A stretch of 64,000 nt of DNA from Stanieria cyanosphaera PCC 7437 (GCF_000317575.1 NC_019748.1:4732501-4796500), one strand, 5' to 3'; shown: positions 55,195 through 64,000, counted from the first letter of the stretch. A program made the numbers and translations. Notes: generated by a model from the letters alone, not told the origin.

Positions 55195-55297
55195 TCTGAC
55201 TGGTAATTTCAGGTATGGTCAATTGCTGTTACATGATTATGATTCATTTGACTTAAAAATCAGAATAACTTTTACCTAATCAATAGAGGTCATTATT

Positions 55298-55975
55298 ATG
55301 CAAAAGTCGTTAACAAACAAAAGATTTAATTGTCTTACAGATTATGCTTTGGAAACAATTAATGCTATCAATCTAGATAGACTAACTTATTTCTTTGGCA
55401 ATCTATTAAGTGATCCTTATCTAAAAGAAAAATATCGTTTTAGGCGTTTATCTCGTTTCCAAATAGTTGACAATAAAATAATTAAATTACCCCATAACTA
55501 TCTATTTCAGAGTAAAAAATATAATCCTTTACTGGGAGATATCATTAGAGAATATCCCGAAATAGAAGACGAACTAATCAAACTAAAGGATTTTGCCAAA
55601 ATTGTTTTAGAATTTTCTGAATTTTGTCAGCTTTGCTCAGACTCTAATGAAATTGCAGTTCATCAGATTAGAACGACAACATCTGCTTGGCAAACAGGTC
55701 AACCTGCTCCTGAAGGAATTCATCGAGATGGAGTAGATTTAGTAGGTATTTTCTGCGTTAATCGACACCAGATTGAAGGAGGAATTACATCTCTTTACCG
55801 CTCTAAAAACGATCCACCCGTGCTTTCTAAAATTCTCAATCCTGGAGAGTTTTTAATCTTTAACGACGAGCAATTTTTCCACTACACATCGGCAATTACG
55901 GCTCTACGTTCCCAATTAGGAATTAGAGATGTATTTGTGCTTACTTGCCCTGGATTGCTACCTCCTGCTAATTAA
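55298..55975 (+). CDS. 2-oxoglutarate-Fe(II) oxygenase of the 2OG-Fe_Oxy_2 (isoleucine dioxygenase-like) family
   Basis: 225 residues with a cupin-like core. The metal triad is His142-x-Asp144 (EGIHRDGVDLV) and His195 (EQFFHYTSAI), and Arg210 (QLGIRDVFV) is a likely 2OG anchor. The surrounding pattern (RTTTSAWQTGQPAPEGIHRDG, GEFLIFNDEQFFHYT) is that of the family that includes L-isoleucine 4-hydroxylase. It hydroxylates a free amino acid in known cases. It starts with a GAGGT ribosome site and stands between thiolase and a class-V PLP enzyme. The actual substrate is unknown. Confidence 0.82.
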   Translation: MQKSLTNKRFNCLTDYALETINAINLDRLTYFFGNLLSDPYLKEKYRFRRLSRFQIVDNKIIKLPHNYLFQSKKYNPLLGDIIREYPEIEDELIKLKDFAKIVLEFSEFCQLCSDSNEIAVHQIRTTTSAWQTGQPAPEGIHRDGVDLVGIFCVNRHQIEGGITSLYRSKNDPPVLSKILNPGEFLIFNDEQFFHYTSAITALRSQLGIRDVFVLTCPGLLPPAN

Positions 55976-56100
55976 TTACAGCAGTTTTCAATTAGGTAAA
56001 AATCGCTTTGAAGTTCAAAGTTCATTTGCAATTAATAGTAATAAGCTCGTTGAGATCTAGGAAGGTAATTTAAATACAAAGTATTTTACAGGAGTCAGCT

Positions 56101-57357
56101 ATGGTTGGTTTAGACCTTAAAAAGATACGCGCTCAGTTTCCAGCACTCGACCAAGAAATTAACGGCGAACCTGTAATTTTTTTTGATGGCCCTGGTGGTA
56201 CTCAAGTACCTGATTCGGTAATGAAGGCGATGAGCGACTATCTTCGAGTATCTAACGCCAATGCCCACGGAGAGTTTGCTACTAGTAGACGAACTGATGA
56301 ACTAATCGATTCTGCTCGTTTAGCTATGGCAGATTTCTTGGGGTGTAGTCCCGATGAGATTGTCTTTGGTGCAAATATGACCACGCTGACTTTCAGTTTG
56401 AGTAGAGCGATCGCACGGGAATTAAAACCAGGGGATGAAATTATTGTGACGCAACTGGATCATTATGCCAATGTTTCTCCCTGGCTAGCTTTAGAAGAAC
56501 AAGGGGTAGTTATTCGGACTGTCAATCTTAATGTTGAAGACTGCACCTTAGATTTAACTGACTTGAAACAAAAAGTTAATGAACGGACAAAATTGGTAGC
56601 GGTTGGTTATGCTTCTAACGCTGTCGGTACAATTAATAATGTGGCAGAAGTAGTAAAAATAGCTCATGCTGTTAATGCCCTAGTCTTTATCGATGCAGTT
56701 CATTATGCTCCTCACGGTTTAATTGATGTTAGGGAGCTTGATTGCGACTTCCTAACCTGTTCTGCCTATAAGTTTTTTGGCCCTCACGTAGGCGTTCTGT
56801 ATGGCAAACGGAAACATTTTAGTCGGCTGCGCCCTTACAAAGTTAAACCCGCCCCAAAAGAAATTCCTGCTTGTTGGGAAACTGGGACTCTCAATTATGA
56901 AGGACTAGCGGGAGTAGTAGCTACAATCGACTATTTAGCCGATCTCGGTCGTCAAATTTTGCCATCGGTTGAAAATCGTCGTACTGCGATAGTTACGGCA
57001 ATGACAGCAATTGCTAACTACGAACGAGAACTATGCCAACATTTAATTACAAAATTGTTACAGATTCCTGGTTTAACTTTTTATGGGATTAGCGCTCCTC
57101 AAAAATTTAATTGGCGGACTCCCACCGTTGCAATTCGATTGAGAGAACAAACTCCCTATGCTGTTGCTAAGGCGTTGGGCGATCGCGGTATTTTTACTTG
57201 GCATGGCAATTTTTATGCCCTTGGACTTACCGAGCGTTTGGGCATTGAGTCGAGTGGTGGATTGCTTCGGATCGGTTTGGTTCATTACAACAGCATTGCA
57301 GAGATTGATCGTTTGTTAACAGCATTGCTTGAGATTGCAGCTTTACCTACGGTTTAA
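56101..57357 (+). CDS. Class-V aminotransferase fold PLP enzyme (cysteine desulfurase-like, VC1184 type)
   Basis: 418 residues. Start GPGGTQVPDSVMKAMSDYLRVSNANAHGEFATSR. PLP-site residues are His121 (QLDHYANVSPW), Asp198/His201 (FIDAVHYAPHG) and Lys224 (SAYKFFGPHVG). The C-terminal half ends LGLTERLGIESSGGLLRIGLVHYNS. This is the cysteine desulfurase-like/kynureninase-like group that lacks the mobile Cys loop of true IscS/SufS. It is unlikely to be the Fe-S or SUF desulfurase and could act as a lyase or transaminase on an amino acid. It begins with AGGAG, 125 bases after the 2OG oxygenase gene. Confidence 0.85.
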   Translation: MVGLDLKKIRAQFPALDQEINGEPVIFFDGPGGTQVPDSVMKAMSDYLRVSNANAHGEFATSRRTDELIDSARLAMADFLGCSPDEIVFGANMTTLTFSLSRAIARELKPGDEIIVTQLDHYANVSPWLALEEQGVVIRTVNLNVEDCTLDLTDLKQKVNERTKLVAVGYASNAVGTINNVAEVVKIAHAVNALVFIDAVHYAPHGLIDVRELDCDFLTCSAYKFFGPHVGVLYGKRKHFSRLRPYKVKPAPKEIPACWETGTLNYEGLAGVVATIDYLADLGRQILPSVENRRTAIVTAMTAIANYERELCQHLITKLLQIPGLTFYGISAPQKFNWRTPTVAIRLREQTPYAVAKALGDRGIFTWHGNFYALGLTERLGIESSGGLLRIGLVHYNSIAEIDRLLTALLEIAALPTV

Positions 57358-57376
57358 ATATAGAAGTTGATTCCTC

Positions 57377-58255
57377 ATGTTCTCATCCTTAAAAGCACTT
57401 CTTGGAACGATTGTAGACTACGCTGGACTTTTCCCCCCAGCCAAACTTACACTGAGAGACGCGATCGCTCTTTACGCTCGATACCTTCAAACTTCTGATC
57501 AATGGATGTTAGGTCGCTTTGTTCTGCCACTATCTCAATTGCAAGACTTGGAAAAACTTGTAACAGATGTAAATACTATAGTTAATCATTGGTTACTCAG
57601 TGTGATTCTGTCTGAAAATTGGGAATTAGAACTGAAGCAAATTCAAGCTTTTAATTACAGAAATAAAATCCAAATCGCATCTGTAGAATTTCCAATACTT
57701 TCACCTGAAGAAATAAGTAGAGCCATATTCCTTATTCCTAATGAAATTGAATCATTTTTTGAAATTCCTTTATCCGAAAATTTAGAGACATATTTATCTG
57801 TGTTAAAGGGAACAAAAGCATCGGCTAAAATTCGTACAGGAGGACTCAATGTCAAAGCTTTTCCCTCAGTAGAGCAACTATGTCGATTCATTTTTGCCAG
57901 CGCAGAAGTTCAAGTTCCTTTTAAAGCAACTGCGGGACTGCATCATGCCTTACCAGGAAAATATCCCGTCAGCTATGAACCCGATAGTCTTTCTGTTGCC
58001 ATGCAGGGTTTTATTAATGTTACGCTCTTAGCAGCGTTAGTCTATTGGCAAAAAATAACTCAGCAAGAAGCAGTACTAGTGCTGCAAGAATCATCCAGCG
58101 AAAGTTTTCAATTTCAGGAAGATCATATTACTTGGAATGACAAACAACTAACCACTTCAGAAATAAAACAAAGTCGTCAACTTTTTTACCGTTCCTTTGG
58201 TTCCTGTTCCTTTCAAGAGCCTTTAGATGAGCTTGAGTCGTTATCTCTAACCTAA
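57377..58255 (+). CDS. Uncharacterised conserved-looking protein next to fumarylacetoacetase
   Basis: 292 residues with no recognised family name. Conserved-looking motifs: VDYAGLFPPAKLTLRDAI (residues 13-30), WMLGRFVLP (43-51), KIRTGGLNVKAFPS (151-164) and FKATAGLHHALPGKYPV (182-198). The alternating strand/helix pattern and the KIRTGG and KATAGLHH blocks suggest an enzyme, possibly a TIM barrel with a phosphate- or carboxylate-binding Lys/Arg/His site. It is 5 bases before fah and 19 bases after the class-V gene, so it belongs to the pathway transcript. It is a candidate for the missing maleylacetoacetate isomerase step; this is a hypothesis based on position only. Confidence 0.7.
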   Translation: MFSSLKALLGTIVDYAGLFPPAKLTLRDAIALYARYLQTSDQWMLGRFVLPLSQLQDLEKLVTDVNTIVNHWLLSVILSENWELELKQIQAFNYRNKIQIASVEFPILSPEEISRAIFLIPNEIESFFEIPLSENLETYLSVLKGTKASAKIRTGGLNVKAFPSVEQLCRFIFASAEVQVPFKATAGLHHALPGKYPVSYEPDSLSVAMQGFINVTLLAALVYWQKITQQEAVLVLQESSSESFQFQEDHITWNDKQLTTSEIKQSRQLFYRSFGSCSFQEPLDELESLSLT

Positions 58256-58260
58256 AGCTA

Positions 58261-59592
58261 ATGAATCGTTCAATTAATCACACTCACGATCCTAATTTAC
58301 GCAGTTGGGTAGAATCAGCCAATCAAACAAAAACTGATTTTCCCATTCAAAATTTGCCCTTTGGCATATTTCGACCTCGAAATACAATTGAAAAGCCCCA
58401 TATTGGTATAGCAATTGGTGAGCAAATTCTCGATTTATTTGTATGCCGTGAAGTTGGACTTCTTCAAGGACTGCCCGAACGTTTACAAGAAGTTTGTCTG
58501 GAATCAAACTTGAATGAATTAATGGCTCTGGGAAATTGGGCAACATCAGCATTACGCGATCGCTTGAGTTTACTGCTACGATTAAATGGATCAAACCCAC
58601 CTTTAGATCAGAAAATACTTCTACCTATGACTTCGGCAGAGTTACTATTACCTGCCCAAATTGGTGACTACACTGACTTCTACGCCTCTATTTTTCACGC
58701 CACTAATGTAGGCAAACTATTCCGTCCCGACCATCCCTTACTACCAAACTACAAATATGTTCCAATTGCTTATCATGGACGTGCTTCTTCGATTATTGTA
58801 AGTGGCACGACGATCAAACGACCCCAAGGTCAGCAGAAAAGTCCCGAGGAATCAACTCCTATTTTTGCACCTTCTCAACTTCTAGATTATGAAATGGAAG
58901 TTGGTTTTTTTGTTGGTTCTGGCAATAAATTAGGACAACCTATTACTATTGACAAGGCAGAAGAACATATTTTCGGACTTTGCTTACTCAACGATTGGTC
59001 AGCACGAGACATTCAAGCTTGGGAGTATCAACCTCTTGGGCCTTTTTTAGGCAAAAGTTTTGCGACTACAATTTCTCCTTGGGTAGTAACTTTAGAAGCT
59101 TTAGCTCCTTTTCGCTGTCCTGCTTTTTCTCGTCCTGAAGGAGATCCCTCGCCTTTGTCCTATTTATATTCACAACTGGATCATCAACTGGGTGGAATTA
59201 ATCTCACGGTTGAGTTATTGTTGAGTTCCGCACAGATGCGCGCTCAAAAAATGAAGCCATTGCGTTTAAGTCGAGCTTCCTTTGGGCAAATGTACTGGAC
59301 GATCGCTCAGATGCTGACCCACCACACTAGTAATGGCTGCAATCTTCGCTCGGGAGATCTGTTAGCTAGTGGCACTATTTCGGGTGCTGAAGAAGGCTCT
59401 CAAGGCTCTCTGCTCGAAATTACTCGACTTGGTTCTCAGCCTATTGAACTGCCTACTGGGGAGGTGCGGTCTTTCCTCGCTGATGGGGATGAAGTGATTT
59501 TGCATGGATATTGCGAGCAAAAAGGCTCTGCCAGAATCGGTTTTGGTAAATGTAGGGGTATGGTTTCATCTCGTCTGACGGATCAAGTTTAA
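58261..59592 (+). CDS. fahA: Fumarylacetoacetase
   Basis: 443 residues. It hydrolyses fumarylacetoacetate to fumarate and acetoacetate, the final tyrosine-degradation step. It is very similar to the animal enzyme as I recall it: GDYTDFYASIFHATNVG, YHGRASSIIVSGT, LLDYEMEVGFFVG, LNDWSARDIQAWEY, GPFLGKSF and GCNLRSGDLLASGTISG. By that alignment the metal ligands are Asp139, Glu211, Glu213 and Asp245, with catalytic His146 and Lys265. Its N-terminal SH3-like domain is also present. It ends the run. Confidence 0.96.
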   Translation: MNRSINHTHDPNLRSWVESANQTKTDFPIQNLPFGIFRPRNTIEKPHIGIAIGEQILDLFVCREVGLLQGLPERLQEVCLESNLNELMALGNWATSALRDRLSLLLRLNGSNPPLDQKILLPMTSAELLLPAQIGDYTDFYASIFHATNVGKLFRPDHPLLPNYKYVPIAYHGRASSIIVSGTTIKRPQGQQKSPEESTPIFAPSQLLDYEMEVGFFVGSGNKLGQPITIDKAEEHIFGLCLLNDWSARDIQAWEYQPLGPFLGKSFATTISPWVVTLEALAPFRCPAFSRPEGDPSPLSYLYSQLDHQLGGINLTVELLLSSAQMRAQKMKPLRLSRASFGQMYWTIAQMLTHHTSNGCNLRSGDLLASGTISGAEEGSQGSLLEITRLGSQPIELPTGEVRSFLADGDEVILHGYCEQKGSARIGFGKCRGMVSSRLTDQV

Positions 59593-59799
59593 GCCTTCTT
59601 AATTGATCGTTATCAATAGATTATATATACGCGATCGCTCATTTAAAATAGCACGATATACCAATCCTTGAATAACCAACTCTAAGAACTGGAGACACAG
59701 GAAAGCTTACTTCTATTTATATTCGCGATCGCGATCACAATTTGATTGAGTTATTATTTACAACTAAATTCGCCGATTGTGACTTTTAACTCTTCAAAA

Positions 59800-60996
59800 T
59801 TAGGGTTCAGTACGATCTAAAGCTGTCGTTAATTCTTGCATGATGCCATCGATCGCTACTTCAATGCGTCGCCATTCTGGAATCAAAGGCGCTCCAAAGG
59901 GATATTGATGAAAATCGTCAAAAGCCGTATCGAGAGCATTGGCAAAAGTTTCCACCGCAGTTAATTCAAGATGTAAATCGTAGGCATTTAAGTCATGCAT
60001 TTCTGCAAAAGCTTCATATACTCCAACTACACCACGAGCATGATTCAAATAAGTCAATTTTAGAGTCCGAAAAAATTCTCGACTGAGTATTATTCCCTGA
60101 GAAGAAATTTGAGCGAAGAAAGTCCGAGCAATATCACCAACCATTTTCTGGAGTCCCAGTTGAGAACCACTACCTATTTCTTGGTGTTTATGGTCATAAC
60201 GATTAGTTAACTCTACTTGACAGATGCGGGGTACTCGAATCAGACGATAAACTTCTGAGAGTATTCCTACTTCGATACCCCAGTCAGAAGGAAATTGCAT
60301 TTCCCGAGCAATACTAGTAAACATGGCAAATTCTCCTGCTAGAGGATAGCGAAAATCTGACATATATTCGAGAAAATCTAAATTGCCCAAAATCTCCCGC
60401 AGAGAACGAACAAAAGGAAAATAAAACAGACGCACGACTCGACCGTAAAGGCGATCGCCATAACGAGCATAAAATCCTTTAGCAAATTGATAACGAAGAT
60501 GTACGACCGAATAAAGCAGACGTACCATAAAAAGACGATCATAAGTTAGGATGTCCGCATCGTGAAAAGCCAGAACAGCTACTTCTTCCTTAGCGAGAAT
60601 ATATCCTAAGGCAGTCCACACCGCTCGACCTTTACCGCGAGGTCCTAACGGAAGTAGCTCATCAATTTGTTTAATTACTTGTTGTACTTCAGGATTATCA
60701 TTCCAGAGTAAGCGTCCTTTATCTCCTAAAAGAGCGACAATTTCTTTAGCTCGATGAAAATCTTCTGCATTTGCCCGATCTAGACTGATGTAAACTTTTT
60801 GAATAAATTGCATTTGCGATAACTCTTCGATGATATGAGCCATTGCAGAACTGGCTAAATCACTAAAAAGAGCAGGAATAAGAACTCCGATTGGAATACG
60901 AGTAGATGCTTGTAAGAGACGTTCTTCCATGGCAACTAGTGTCTCTTTTTGTAAAAGCGTAAAGGTGGGAACGTAATTGATATGAAAATCGGGCAT
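59800..60996 (-). CDS. Glucosyl-3-phosphoglycerate synthase-like glycosyltransferase
   Basis: 398 residues of a GT-A enzyme. The nucleotide-sugar site includes IPIGVLIPALFSDL, ISLDRANAEDF, LPLGPRGKGRAVWTALGY and the D146-A-D148 metal motif (LAFHDADIL). Later come YPLAGEFAMFT and WGIEVGILSEVYR, and TNRYDHKHQEIGS carries the acceptor-site His residues. This pattern is that of GpgS (GT81), which adds glucose to 3-phosphoglycerate for the osmolyte glucosylglycerate. The specific sugar (glucose or mannose) cannot be told. It is convergent with fahA and no phosphatase gene adjoins it. Confidence 0.75.
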   Translation of the reverse strand: MPDFHINYVPTFTLLQKETLVAMEERLLQASTRIPIGVLIPALFSDLASSAMAHIIEELSQMQFIQKVYISLDRANAEDFHRAKEIVALLGDKGRLLWNDNPEVQQVIKQIDELLPLGPRGKGRAVWTALGYILAKEEVAVLAFHDADILTYDRLFMVRLLYSVVHLRYQFAKGFYARYGDRLYGRVVRLFYFPFVRSLREILGNLDFLEYMSDFRYPLAGEFAMFTSIAREMQFPSDWGIEVGILSEVYRLIRVPRICQVELTNRYDHKHQEIGSGSQLGLQKMVGDIARTFFAQISSQGIILSREFFRTLKLTYLNHARGVVGVYEAFAEMHDLNAYDLHLELTAVETFANALDTAFDDFHQYPFGAPLIPEWRRIEVAIDGIMQELTTALDRTEP

Positions 60997-61418
60997 ATTC
61001 TGTTGTTAGTGAAGTAAAAATTAGTTTTTAGAGCTAGGTGGCGATCGCTTTTCTGGAAGCAACAAGCACTATAGATTTGGCAATCCTTTACGCATGAACC
61101 CTCCAGAATTGTGAGAAAGATCGAATAGTTAACGGCTTAGATTTTTGTTGTAATTAAACACAATCAAACTGAAAGAAAGATTGCACTTGCCAAAATTGAG
61201 CAAAACTAAAAAGCAAAAAACTTATACCAATTATCACGCATTCGCTGGATTCATTTACCAATTAATAATTATTAAAATTAAATCTCGAATAACTTGAGAT
61301 GTTTAGCTTTTGACTTTTAACTTCACACTAAGTCTCTTGATTAATGCATAAGAAATAGTATAAGCAGTATTGTTTCCATAACACTATCATCTAAATTAAT
61401 TATTTTTGTCATGCTAAT
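60997..61418. other. Intergenic region, nothing recognised
   Basis: 422 AT-rich bases between the glycosyltransferase start and the pyrC end. One HIP1 site near 61042. I find no ORF, hairpin or RNA motif that I would support; the promoter of the glycosyltransferase gene should lie in the first 100 bases. Confidence 0.5.
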
Positions 61419-62447
61419 TTAAACCATTTGCCATCTTATCTCTTGACCTGCCCATAAGGGAACGAGTCCAGATTCAGGAAATGGAACTTCATCGGGAATA
61501 CGCCAGGTTGTTTTGGTCAAAGCAATCTGTTCGCTATTGCGGGGGAGTTGATAAAAATCTGCTCCATAGAAACTGGCAAAAGCTTCAAGTTTATCGAGAG
61601 AATTAGCACTCTCAAAAGCTTCTGCGTATAACTCCATGGCGTGGAGGGCTGAATAACAACCCGCACAGCCACAGGAACTTTCTTTGCTATTGCGGGGATG
61701 GGGTGCGCTATCAGTGCCTAGAAAAAACTTGGGATTGCCAGATGTTGCTGCTTGCAAAAGTGCCAGGCGATGCTCTTCTCGTTTCAAAATTGGTAAACAA
61801 TAAAAATGGGGGCGAATGCCACCTTGGAAGATAACGTTACGGCTAAACAATAGATGTTGAGGCGTGATGGTTGCAGCAATATTGTTAGTCGCTAGGACAA
61901 ACTGCACAGCATCGGCGGTGGTAATGTGTTCGAGTACCACCCGCAGGTTGGGAAATCGCTCCTTAAGAGGGATCAAATGTTTTTCGATAAACACCTTCTC
62001 GCGGTCAAATATATCCACATCTCGGTCTGTCACTTCCCCGTGCAGTAATAAAGGTATGTCTACCTGTTCCATCATTTCAAAAACGCGATCGCATTTCCGA
62101 ATGTCCGTCACACCGAAGTCTGAATTGGTGGTTGCACCCGCAGGATAGTATTTTACCGCTTTGACAAACTGGGATGCTTTGGCTGCGATAATTTCTTCGG
62201 GGCTGGTATTGTCGGTGAGGTAGAGGGTCATCAGTGGCTCAAACTGTTTGCCAGCGGGAATTGCTGCCATAATGCGACCGCGATAAGCAGCAGCATCAGC
62301 TACCGAGCGTACTGGAGGCTTTAAATTCGGCATGATGATGGCGCGGGCAAACTGACGTACTGTATGGGGCAGAACTGCTTTCAGTGCCTCGCCGTCCCGT
62401 AGATGCAGATGCCAGTCGTCGGGTCTGGTTAAAGTAAGATTTTGCAT
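61419..62447 (-). CDS. pyrC: Dihydroorotase (class II, homodimeric)
   Basis: The ATG at 62447 ([22 protein letters not shown]) is preferred to a GTG at 62465. 342 residues, like the E. coli PyrC length. It closes carbamoyl-aspartate to dihydroorotate in pyrimidine synthesis. Zinc ligands are the WHLHLRD histidines, the carboxylated Lys in [10 protein letters not shown], and the His of LLHGEV and LEHITT. The catalytic Asp lies in [35 protein letters not shown] is also conserved. It stands alone on the minus strand. Confidence 0.95.
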   Translation of the reverse strand: MQNLTLTRPDDWHLHLRDGEALKAVLPHTVRQFARAIIMPNLKPPVRSVADAAAYRGRIMAAIPAGKQFEPLMTLYLTDNTSPEEIIAAKASQFVKAVKYYPAGATTNSDFGVTDIRKCDRVFEMMEQVDIPLLLHGEVTDRDVDIFDREKVFIEKHLIPLKERFPNLRVVLEHITTADAVQFVLATNNIAATITPQHLLFSRNVIFQGGIRPHFYCLPILKREEHRLALLQAATSGNPKFFLGTDSAPHPRNSKESSCGCAGCYSALHAMELYAEAFESANSLDKLEAFASFYGADFYQLPRNSEQIALTKTTWRIPDEVPFPESGLVPLWAGQEIRWQMV

Positions 62448-62606
62448 TTTTCTATCATAAAACACCTAGAGATAGGACGCTGGCATGAAGAGTTTAAATT
62501 TTTTCAGGGGCTTAGATGGTAATGATTACAATCTTTACTGTAAAAATTTTTAGGTACATAGACAGTAAAGTAACGCTAATGATTTAAATAAGAGGCAATC
62601 GTCGAG

Positions 62607-63959
62607 CTAGGAGATACGCTGTCGTAAGAATAAAGAAACCATTACCTGCCTCAACATAGCAAATCCTACAAAACTTTCATGTCTTGGTTCACGAACAAAG
62701 AGTAAAGGTAAGAGCGCGATTATTCGCAAGCAAGAAGAAAGGATAAATAATCCAGGTAGACCGCCAATGTAAGCAGTCTGAGCTAAAATACCACCTGTTG
62801 TAGCACCTAGTGCGCCACTCAATCCACCAAGAGCAGCAGCGATCGCAAAATAACTCGAAGGTTTATGAACAGGTGCAATTGCCATTTGTAGATTGTTGTT
62901 ACAAAGATCGATCGCTGAGACAGTTGCGCCAGTAAAAAGATAGAGCAAAGGTAACCAAAATCTTGTCGAGAGGAACTCGCCGTCAATTCCTAACCACAAC
63001 CAAGGCAAAATAGAGACTACCATTCCTATTCCAATTAAAATAGAACGGTTGCCAATGCGATCGGCTAACTTCCCCCACACTACTAGCATTAAGACGTTTG
63101 CTCCTGCCGTCAAACTGCTGTAAAAAGTAACCCAACTAAGAGCCAAACCTAGATCTTTAAGTAGATAGATATTGAAAAAAGGTGCGCTGGAGTTAACAGC
63201 AAACATCCATAAGCTGTTAAAAACAAGAAATTTGAGAAAATTAGCGTCTTGGAAAACAGTTAAAAATGTTGGTGTTTGTAGGTCGTTCTTAATAGTATTA
63301 GTTCCTTGTTGTGGATTAACATCCGTCATCAACAATTGAAAACTCACACTAATTAATCCTGCCACTACAGCTACGGTTAAAATTAACCCATAACTTTCTA
63401 CAGTACTAACTTGCCAGCGAGACACTAACAAACCCAACAATGGTACAGATAACAAATTAGTCAAATTAGCTGCACTGTTACGAAGTCCAAAATAACGACC
63501 TCGCAAACGACGAGGCACTAAAACAGCCATCCAACTAGTCCAGTTAGCAATTCCTAAAGCACCAAAAGTGTGAGCGAGAAAAACAACTACCAACGTCAAC
63601 TCTATTAATCGATGCGAGCGACACCAACCTCTTTCAAAGCCGATTGTTGCCATAGCTAAAAGCAACCACAGTAATCTAGCAGGAACAAAGATACGTAAAT
63701 TGTATTGACGACGACTGAGCGATCGCTCAGCCAAAATTGCTCCAAGTGGCTGCCAAAAATGAGCAAACATCGGGATGGCTGAAAGCATTCCTATCTCTAA
63801 GCTGTTAGCACCCAATTCTAATAAAAAATTGCTCAGTAAAATTTCAGCAGTGACGCAACCAAAAAAAGCAGAAAAAATGCCATCATAAGTTGAAGCTTTT
63901 AGACTGATGCGGATATCTTGTTTAGAAAGCTTTGTTGCAGCACCAACATCCATTTCCAA
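62607..63959 (-). CDS. MFS transporter
   Basis: 450 residues with about 12 membrane helices. An MFS-like first half (ANWTSWMAVLVPRRLRGRYFGLRNSAANLTNLLSVP) resembles the RGRYFGxRN loop of a group of uncharacterised bacterial MFS proteins. A long cytoplasmic loop (QQGTNTIKNDLQTPTFLTVF) separates the halves, and the second half has LADRIGNRSILIGIGMVV. It is 141 bases downstream of... the pyrC start side, on the same strand, so it precedes pyrC. Substrate unknown. The start at 63959 is close to the window edge but the 450-aa length is normal for the family. Confidence 0.8.
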   Translation of the reverse strand: MEMDVGAATKLSKQDIRISLKASTYDGIFSAFFGCVTAEILLSNFLLELGANSLEIGMLSAIPMFAHFWQPLGAILAERSLSRRQYNLRIFVPARLLWLLLAMATIGFERGWCRSHRLIELTLVVVFLAHTFGALGIANWTSWMAVLVPRRLRGRYFGLRNSAANLTNLLSVPLLGLLVSRWQVSTVESYGLILTVAVVAGLISVSFQLLMTDVNPQQGTNTIKNDLQTPTFLTVFQDANFLKFLVFNSLWMFAVNSSAPFFNIYLLKDLGLALSWVTFYSSLTAGANVLMLVVWGKLADRIGNRSILIGIGMVVSILPWLWLGIDGEFLSTRFWLPLLYLFTGATVSAIDLCNNNLQMAIAPVHKPSSYFAIAAALGGLSGALGATTGGILAQTAYIGGLPGLFILSSCLRIIALLPLLFVREPRHESFVGFAMLRQVMVSLFLRQRIS

Positions 63960-64000
63960 GGTGTTGCAGTTGTTGGAAGATACTTGAATTTCTGCGATTG

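Noticed and set aside
56041-56100. A possible second NtcA site (GTAATTTAAATAC) upstream of the class-V PLP gene
   Set aside because: The spacer is seven bases, not eight, and no well-placed -10 box follows.
56101-57357. Calling the class-V PLP gene the Fe-S cluster cysteine desulfurase (SufS/IscS)
   Set aside because: No suf or isc genes adjoin it and the catalytic Cys loop is not seen; the sequence fits the desulfurase-like subgroup.

Overview
The window is cyanobacterial chromosome. It is AT-rich and full of the HIP1 octamer (GCGATCGC), in genes and spacers alike. It encodes NDH-1 subunit NdhD, MPBQ/MSBQ methyltransferase (tocopherol and plastoquinone), MenB (phylloquinone), Ycf23/DUF561, the phycobilisome-degradation protein NblA, and several small proteins of cyanobacterial type. 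I saw no tRNA, rRNA, CRISPR array, intact transposase or phage module. The species cannot be fixed from the sequence.

Layout. 1-8.3 kb: end of a polysaccharide flippase; a copper operon (copA, a 25-codon membrane ORF, a cupredoxin) with a decayed copZ-like remnant upstream; the MPBQ methyltransferase; a pair of small cytoplasmic proteins; ndhD. 8.3-19 kb: a palindrome-rich spacer, DUF29, photolyase plus SGNH hydrolase, a 59-aa membrane protein, ycf23, a DegT-type aminotransferase, an orphan FetB-like permease, a Uma2 nuclease, an RlmL-type methyltransferase, an isochorismatase-fold hydrolase and a terpene-synthase-like protein. 19.5-31 kb: a 1049-aa repeat-rich protein probably exported by type I secretion, ArsS-like radical SAM enzyme, an RND efflux pair, two TerD proteins and a coiled-coil stress-type protein. 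31-43 kb: housekeeping genes (WecB/TagA glycosyltransferase, YbjQ, an ADP-ribosylglycohydrolase-like protein, PgpH-type HD protein, PiT transporter, RlmN, MenB, a DciA-like protein, and ThiC under a TPP riboswitch).

43.3-59.6 kb is the most interesting part. A divergent Lrp/AsnC regulator faces about 16 kb of genes that all run on the + strand. In order they encode HPPD, homogentisate dioxygenase, a heme-oxygenase-like diiron protein, threonine dehydrogenase, KBL, threonine ammonia-lyase, NblA, an acyl-CoA synthetase, a thiolase, a 2OG-Fe oxygenase, a class-V PLP enzyme, an uncharacterised 292-aa protein and fumarylacetoacetase. Together they form a nearly complete route from tyrosine to fumarate plus acetoacetate, acetoacetate to acetyl-CoA, and threonine to glycine plus acetyl-CoA or to 2-oxobutyrate. 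The recognised enzyme missing is maleylacetoacetate isomerase. nblA sits in the middle, behind a perfect GTA-N8-TAC (NtcA-type) site. This suggests an amino-acid-burning island tied to phycobilisome breakdown and nitrogen status. In both hmgA and kbl a 24-nt GC-rich insertion splits a HIP1 site in frame. The window ends with a glucosyl-3-phosphoglycerate-synthase-like enzyme, pyrC and an MFS transporter.

Repeats are plentiful: a family of 28-bp palindromes (four copies), MITE-like nested inverted repeats, tandem heptamers, and GC-rich palindrome clusters that invade genes.
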